Positions 58,651-64,000 of a stretch of DNA of 64,000 nt are shown piece after piece. Each line of letters starts with the position of its first letter. Within the stretch, counting starts at the first letter, position 1. Both the position numbers and the translations under genes were made by a program. Below the pieces are notes generated by a model. The model saw only the letters and a list, made by a program, of their open reading frames with translations. It was not told where the DNA came from and ran no database searches. This stretch comes from Rotaria sordida. Its lineage: Eukaryota > Rotifera > Eurotatoria > Philodinida > Philodinidae. The DNA lies in assembly GCA_905250125.1 (NCBI GenBank), contig CAJNOL010000534.1:1-64000 (forward strand), read 5' to 3'.

Positions 58651-61600
58651 TCCAAGAATCTATTTTCTAAAGTTTATTTTTATCTTGAATATAATATAAT
58701 GAAATAACTTATTTTAAATATTCTTTTAGATGTTAAATTAACATTCAGTTGTTCGAACTTAATTAAATATTTTTGTGCTTTATGCACGCTTTCACGTAGA
58801 AGAATATGTTGAGAAAGTATCTGTTCGTGTTTTCTTTTTATGTTCTTTTCTTAGCCGTGTTTTTTTACTTTTCTTCCGCTAGGAAACGACGGAAAAATTT
58901 TTTTTAAAATTAATAGACACTAAAGAAGGTTTTTTCTTTGCCGTAGTATCAATATTGTTTTAATCATACTTATGTCAACAATATTAAAAATAAAATCTAA
59001 GGCCTGGGAATTGAATGAAAATGTTTAAAAAACCACTCTGATGTTGCTGTTGTGACATCAAAATCACTATATATGTTACTTATTCTGAATACCAGTTTGA
59101 AAAAACATTTCAAAAAATTGTAACTTATACTATTCACATTATGTATTCACTTTAAAAATGTTCAAATATCGATAGTTGTGACAAAAATAAAGAATACATT
59201 CTATCATATTATCAAAGATTAGCAAAAATCATTAAATCAGGGATAAACTACTTTTGACATTTGATATTTTTTTTTGTGCTTGTCTTCATAACTTAGTTAC
59301 AAAAGAACATATGAAATATTATGTCTTCATCGCTCAAGGTTATTCATATATAAAAACAGACTCTCTTAAGCATGATGAACTTTAGAAAATGCACTTAATA
59401 AAGAACAATTTTTTTCATGATTTTATTCATAAAAACCATTAACAATCAACTAAGTGTTTCTCATCTTATTCGAAGAAAACAATTAAATAGAATTCGTACG
59501 ATTGTTATACATGTTTTTTTTTATCTTTACAAATCTATAAAATTTAATGAATAGATTTCTTATTAGAAAATAAAGTTTGTTTTTTTGGCTTTGTAATACT
59601 TCATTCGATTTGATCTCTAATTTGAACATGTAAAATCCAAAAAAACAAACCAACACTATAATTGTTTTAGCAAAGGAATGAATTCGAACATACAATTTCA
59701 TTGACATGATATTTATAGAGTAGCTTAAAAGACAAATATAACTTAAATCTTATGATGAAGTTTATATTTTCATTATTTTTCTTAGATAAAACTATCAAAT
59801 ATTATCAAGAGCTTTTTTTTTTATCATAATAATATGTAGTTGATTAGCATTTTGCATCTATCTTGATTGCACAATACCATGAAATACTGATGTCTGTCCT
59901 ATGAGAGAAATATTAACATTGCGTGATTTTTATTTCTTATTATGAAATTGTTGTTAAATATAGATTATATTCCATCATTGGATTTTTAAAAATTACGAAA
60001 TAGTTTCAAATAGTATAACTTATTTGAATAATCATCTATACAAGTTATTAAATAACTTATTATAATATACATTTATTGAGTTTAGTCTGCACAATTCGAT
60101 ACTCTTATTTAAAAAATTATGATGTATAACTTTCAACATGTTAATATCATTTTATTTCTTTGCTTCCTTTTTTTTTTTTTAGTCACGCAAAAACTAGTTC
60201 ATTTCATAAATTCATTATAAATAACTATTGTAAAAAAAAAAAAAAGAAAATGCGTCTAACAATGACATAGTTGAGATAAAAAAAGAAAGTCGAATATCAT
60301 TATGTGTCTATCCAACTGCGTAAAATCAAAATATAGATATATTTATATATAAAATTACTCAGATATAAGTAGGTCAAAAAGATAATGAAGAAGTAGAAAT
60401 AAGACAAAGAAGTAGAAGAAAAGAAGAGCAGGAAATTAATAACATATGTTTGATATTTATGATATTTTTATTATTTTTCAAACAAAATTCTTTATAACCT
60501 AGATGCGAGTTGCACTATAGAAGGACAGAAGGTAAAATGAACTATCAATCAAATAAATAAAACACTTTTAGAAATGAATTCTAAGGAATAAAAAAAAATA
60601 CTCATTATCACTTTTTTCAATCTAATAGAAAATAGACGAGTCATCGTGACAGTGAAGTCTAACAATCTAAAAATAGTATACATTATTATTATATGTCAGA
60701 ACTTCAACGTTCTGGCAATGAAATATTGATGGAAGGGATTCAAAATATAAATTATAATTTCATTAAAAATACTGATGACTATATTCATTGATTTATGAAT
60801 AAAATAATCGTATGCGATTCGTTATATATAATTCTCTTTATCAGTTATCTAATCATTTCTTAGATTGAATAATTAGTTATAAATAAGAACTTTTCTAATC
60901 GATTCAAATTGACTCTCTGTGAAACATATCGATTTATTATTTATTCATAGCAATATGAGCATTAACATGAAAATAAATACACATTATTATTTAGTGTTAC
61001 GTAAATAGTTTCATTCAGTTAAGTTCTATATTGAATAGAAAACTAGTAATTCTATTAGTTATAATTTTCTATAGAATTTTGATTGCATTAAGCCTCTTCC
61101 TTCAAAATCGATCTTGAGACAGTTGCATTCAAATTAATATCGTGCACAGATATGACTTTTCATAACTGCATCAGAATCGGCACTTTTGTTTTTTTGGATG
61201 CTCGGATCCGAATAGCTACACTCGATATCCAACCGCAGCTAATCGACATTTGACAGATACTTTCATAGTCGCAGTATGGTTTTCAAATATTTATTTTATA
61301 TGAAAAAGTATTCTATTTCGTTGTTTCTCTATAAACAGAAACAAAAAAAAGAAAGAGATGATCTGAAATTTCATAAAATAGTCAAGTGATTCAGGATTTA
61401 CTAGAAAACCCGACCAATTTCGCTAAGTATAGGTTTTGCTCACTTATGATCGAATCAGTTTTTTTTCACTCCGATGTTTTTATATAAACAGTAATTTTAA
61501 AAAAATATATAAAAATGTATATGAAAAGACTTTTATTGTATTCATTATTCGAATAAAAGATGGTACTACGGTTATTACTCGAAAAGATTAAAAGAAAAGT

Positions 61601-62139
61601 TTACATTGAATTTAAGATTATATCTCGATAAATTAGTTGGTAAAAGCGTCTGGATAGTTATCAGTTGTGATATTATCTAGGCTTGAATCCCAATAGAGAT
61701 TCATTTTGTTTTCTTTTTGTTTCATTCTTTTTGAGTGATGAATAACAGACACTTTACCATCGTTTATTCGAACAGTTTGAGAAAGTAAAAATATGTTGTA
61801 AGGTCGAAATCTCAGTAATTTTTGGATCGGATCCGAGTATGAGACCACGCTCAGCACCCGAACCTATACTCCGAACTGAGTATAGGGTAACCCGTCTCGG
61901 TTGCAATATACGAATTTAAATCGCATGAAATTTCCAGTCCTATACCATGATGTCTTCGGGAGATACGCAATAAACAAGTGTCAAAAGCATCTCATTTGGC
62001 AAACAAAAACTTTCTGTTGGTGATCATTCTACATATTTAGTTTTTTTTTTATTTAAAAGAGCATGTCAAACTACAGGACCGTTTTTTTTTTCTTAAATTC
62101 TTACTTTTAATGCAGACAAAAAAAGATGACAAATTCAAT

Positions 62140-62330
62140 ATCTCAAACAACATTCATCTATTTATAGAAGTGTTTTTTTTATATAATAATAACGAGACTT
62201 AATTCAAAAAATCAGCACTGTATCTTCATATGCTCTTTCAAACAAAAACAAAAGCAATTGATTACAATAGAGCACATTCGAGAATTTAGAGATGCATGAT
62301 CAGAAAAGCATAAATAGAGGAAAAAAGAGT
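62140..62330 (+). repeat. Dispersed repeat, copy 2 (partner at 54640-54880)
   Basis: Direct-orientation relative of 54640-54880, as described for that entry. Non-coding. Confidence 0.55.
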
Positions 62331-63439
62331 TCCCGTTTTTTCTGAGAAAAGAAATTTTTTCAAGCAGTAGGTGACGGAAATCATCAAAAATTTTTTCAAA
62401 AAAAAACAAGACGTCAAAACGGAAAATCATGTCGTTTATGAAGAATTAAACCTTGGACTATTTTGTTATGCATTTATCTCAATTTTGATTGTTTTGATGA
62501 CCATTGATTTTTTTCTTTTGAGAAGAAGCTTAACTTATTCTTTCTTGTTTTCATCTTATTGTCGTCGACTGTATGATTGATTATCGAATAATCAATAATT
62601 TAAAATAATATCAATTCATATAGTTATTACAATAGATAAACGAACAATTGTTCTATTATTTGAACTTCATAAATGAATAAAAAATCAATTTGATATGTGT
62701 CGTGTACACTCATTATTCATCTTGAATCAAACATTGAATATCAAAAAAAAAAAAACAAAATGATCAAGTTTTATCATGACCATGATTAGAACTATTCTTT
62801 GGTATATTAATTTCTTATGATTCAAATCGAAAAAGTATCATAAACATGAAACATCTGTTTGTCTATATAAATTGATTTTGTTTGAACTAAATAGATTGTT
62901 ATTTCATATAAAAGTGCTAATGTCTCATGATTCTGAAAGTATCATCCTAGTCTTCAGTCATATGTATAGATGTTACCAAATTGTTTTTATTTCAGCATTA
63001 TTGAGATTAGAGAAAATCGTATAGATATACAGATAAGAAATAAGTTTATTTGCTCTTATAAGAGAATTACAATTATGACTATCTGAGGATAGAAGATACT
63101 AGAAAATCTGATATTTTCATAATTAACTAATGCCGTTAAAGAATTCGATCTCTGTTATGTTTGAAATCAAAACTGAAAAGTTAATTTTGAAGGATATCTG
63201 AAGAGGACAAGGCATTTGGTTGAAAAACTTACTAAAAAATTTAATTTTGCATGCACCTATAATTCAAAAATAATATCTTGAGAGTTTTTCACTGTTGGTA
63301 TTCAATAAAAACTAAATTATAGATTTTTTTTTCTCAATCTAAATTAATGTCTCTATATATTTTATTTATAATATAATTTCTGTTTAGTAATCAAGATTAT
63401 TTGGCATTACCCTAAAACAATAACTTACGAAGAAAGTCT

Positions 63440-64000
63440 CCTAATCGATTAATTACTTTTGTGTCGAGACTATGTACTACATCCTGTAGGTCCTAATCAA
63501 CTATGAATATTCTACAAAGACTTCGGACGCTTAGTTTATCCTAAAAGAATTTGGGTTCCTATTGAGATTTGACTGAGCTATCGAATTTTGATCTGAAACA
63601 TTGTGAATCTAAAGAACTTCACCAGACTAGCTTCCATAAAAAAAAATTCAGAATTTCTGAATAAAGTCTTTTCAAGATTCAGAACTTTCAAAAAATACAT
63701 GTTATATACACTATCTATGAAAGACGGTCTATAAAATTCTTTTAGAGGTTTCATCAGAACATTTTGTACTATCTATAAACAAAAAAATTATCGAAATCAA
63801 AAGGAAAACTTTGAGAAGGTTTCCTCGTTAGCGTTGCCAAGATACTGATATATTCGAAAAAATGATTTTCAAATTTCGATTCGTAACTTTGCATAGAGAC
63901 AAGCCTTTATGAGAATAGTTTATCATGAAATTATCAGGTCTTTTCATATGTTCCTATCCTGAAATAAGAACATCAAATCTGTCGATTTATATGAACGATG
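63440..64000. repeat. Pieces of the foldback repeat family, cut by window edge
   Basis: 63440-63560 resembles one arm of the element at 2570-3200 ('gagactatgtac', 'ctatgaatattct'). 63545-63600 shares 'attgagattt.act..actatcgaattttgatctgaaac' with 11015-11055 in RIF1 intron 1. 63950-63995 shares 'ctatcctgaaataagaacat' with about 2830-2860. It runs off the window end. Confidence 0.55.

Larger units (their letters stand above)
58229..64000. other. Gene-free tail of the window
   Basis: 5.8 kb with no recognisable gene. It holds an (AAAG)n microsatellite, a repeat copy at 62140-62330, pieces of the foldback family at 63440-64000, and a GC-richer block at about 61800-61910 with an internal inverted pairing ('ctatactc' / 'gagtatag'). 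All open frames here are short and AT-driven. Confidence 0.5.

Noticed and set aside
61800-61915. GC-richer block considered as 5S rRNA or tRNA-like sequence
   Set aside because: No A/B/C-box order or cloverleaf could be built. The internal inverted pairing better fits a repeat fragment.
1-64000. CRISPR arrays, bacterial operons, phage or IS elements
   Set aside because: No regular spacer arrays, ribosome binding sites or operon-like packing. Introns and gene families are animal-type.
1-64000. tRNA genes and spliced-leader RNA genes
   Set aside because: Scanning by eye for T-loop strings (GGTTCRANNCC) and for an SL donor context found no convincing case. A covariance search would be decisive.

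Overview
The window looks like nuclear DNA of a small invertebrate, most likely a bdelloid rotifer of the Rotaria/Adineta type. This is inferred from very AT-rich sequence, many 50-70 bp GT-AG introns beside a few of 1-2 kb, animal-type genes (RIF1, ABCF3, CC2D1/Lgd, a nuclear receptor, SSNA1), an intronless serine hydrolase of bacterial beta-lactamase type, and many decayed DNA transposons. Species was not tested. Exons were joined by hand. For seven intact multi-exon or single-exon genes every exon junction keeps frame and the summed CDS length is a multiple of three.

Layout. 658-12473 (-): RIF1, seven exons, 1613 aa, with long introns full of foldback repeats. 14752-16347 (-): intronless class C beta-lactamase-like hydrolase. 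16.5-20.9 kb: a large foldback element, a broken CACTA/EnSpm (tnp2) transposase and a broken piggyBac C-terminus. 21526-25360 (+): a 512 aa protein with five UBA/CUE-like helical repeats followed by a NYN/PIN-type nuclease domain. 26046-28214 (+): a 586 aa, mostly disordered Q/N/H-rich protein with a C-terminal EF-hand-like module. 30544-31334 (-): a small coiled-coil gene broken by a 61 bp hAT-type MITE with perfect 8 bp target duplications. It lies head to head, 64 bp apart, with ABCF3 at 31399-37828 (+, 18 exons, 726 aa). 40176-46840 (-): CC2D1/Lgd, 19 exons, 983 aa, convergent with ABCF3. 49.4-53.8 kb: hAT and mariner relics, a 100 bp assembly gap and an SSNA1-like locus whose exons do not join in frame. 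56723-58228 (-): a divergent nuclear receptor, five exons, 367 aa. The rest, up to 64 kb, shows only repeats.

The genes do not form one pathway. RIF1 acts in replication timing and repair, ABCF3 in translation or stress response, CC2D1 in ESCRT-III/endosome control, SSNA1 at centrioles and microtubules, and the receptor in transcription. Shared gene-structure themes are minute introns, good 3' splice acceptors a few bases upstream of several start codons (including the intronless gene), which suggests spliced-leader trans-splicing, and repeat families filling long introns.

The most unusual items are the UBA-repeat/NYN nuclease gene and the MITE-interrupted coiled-coil gene.
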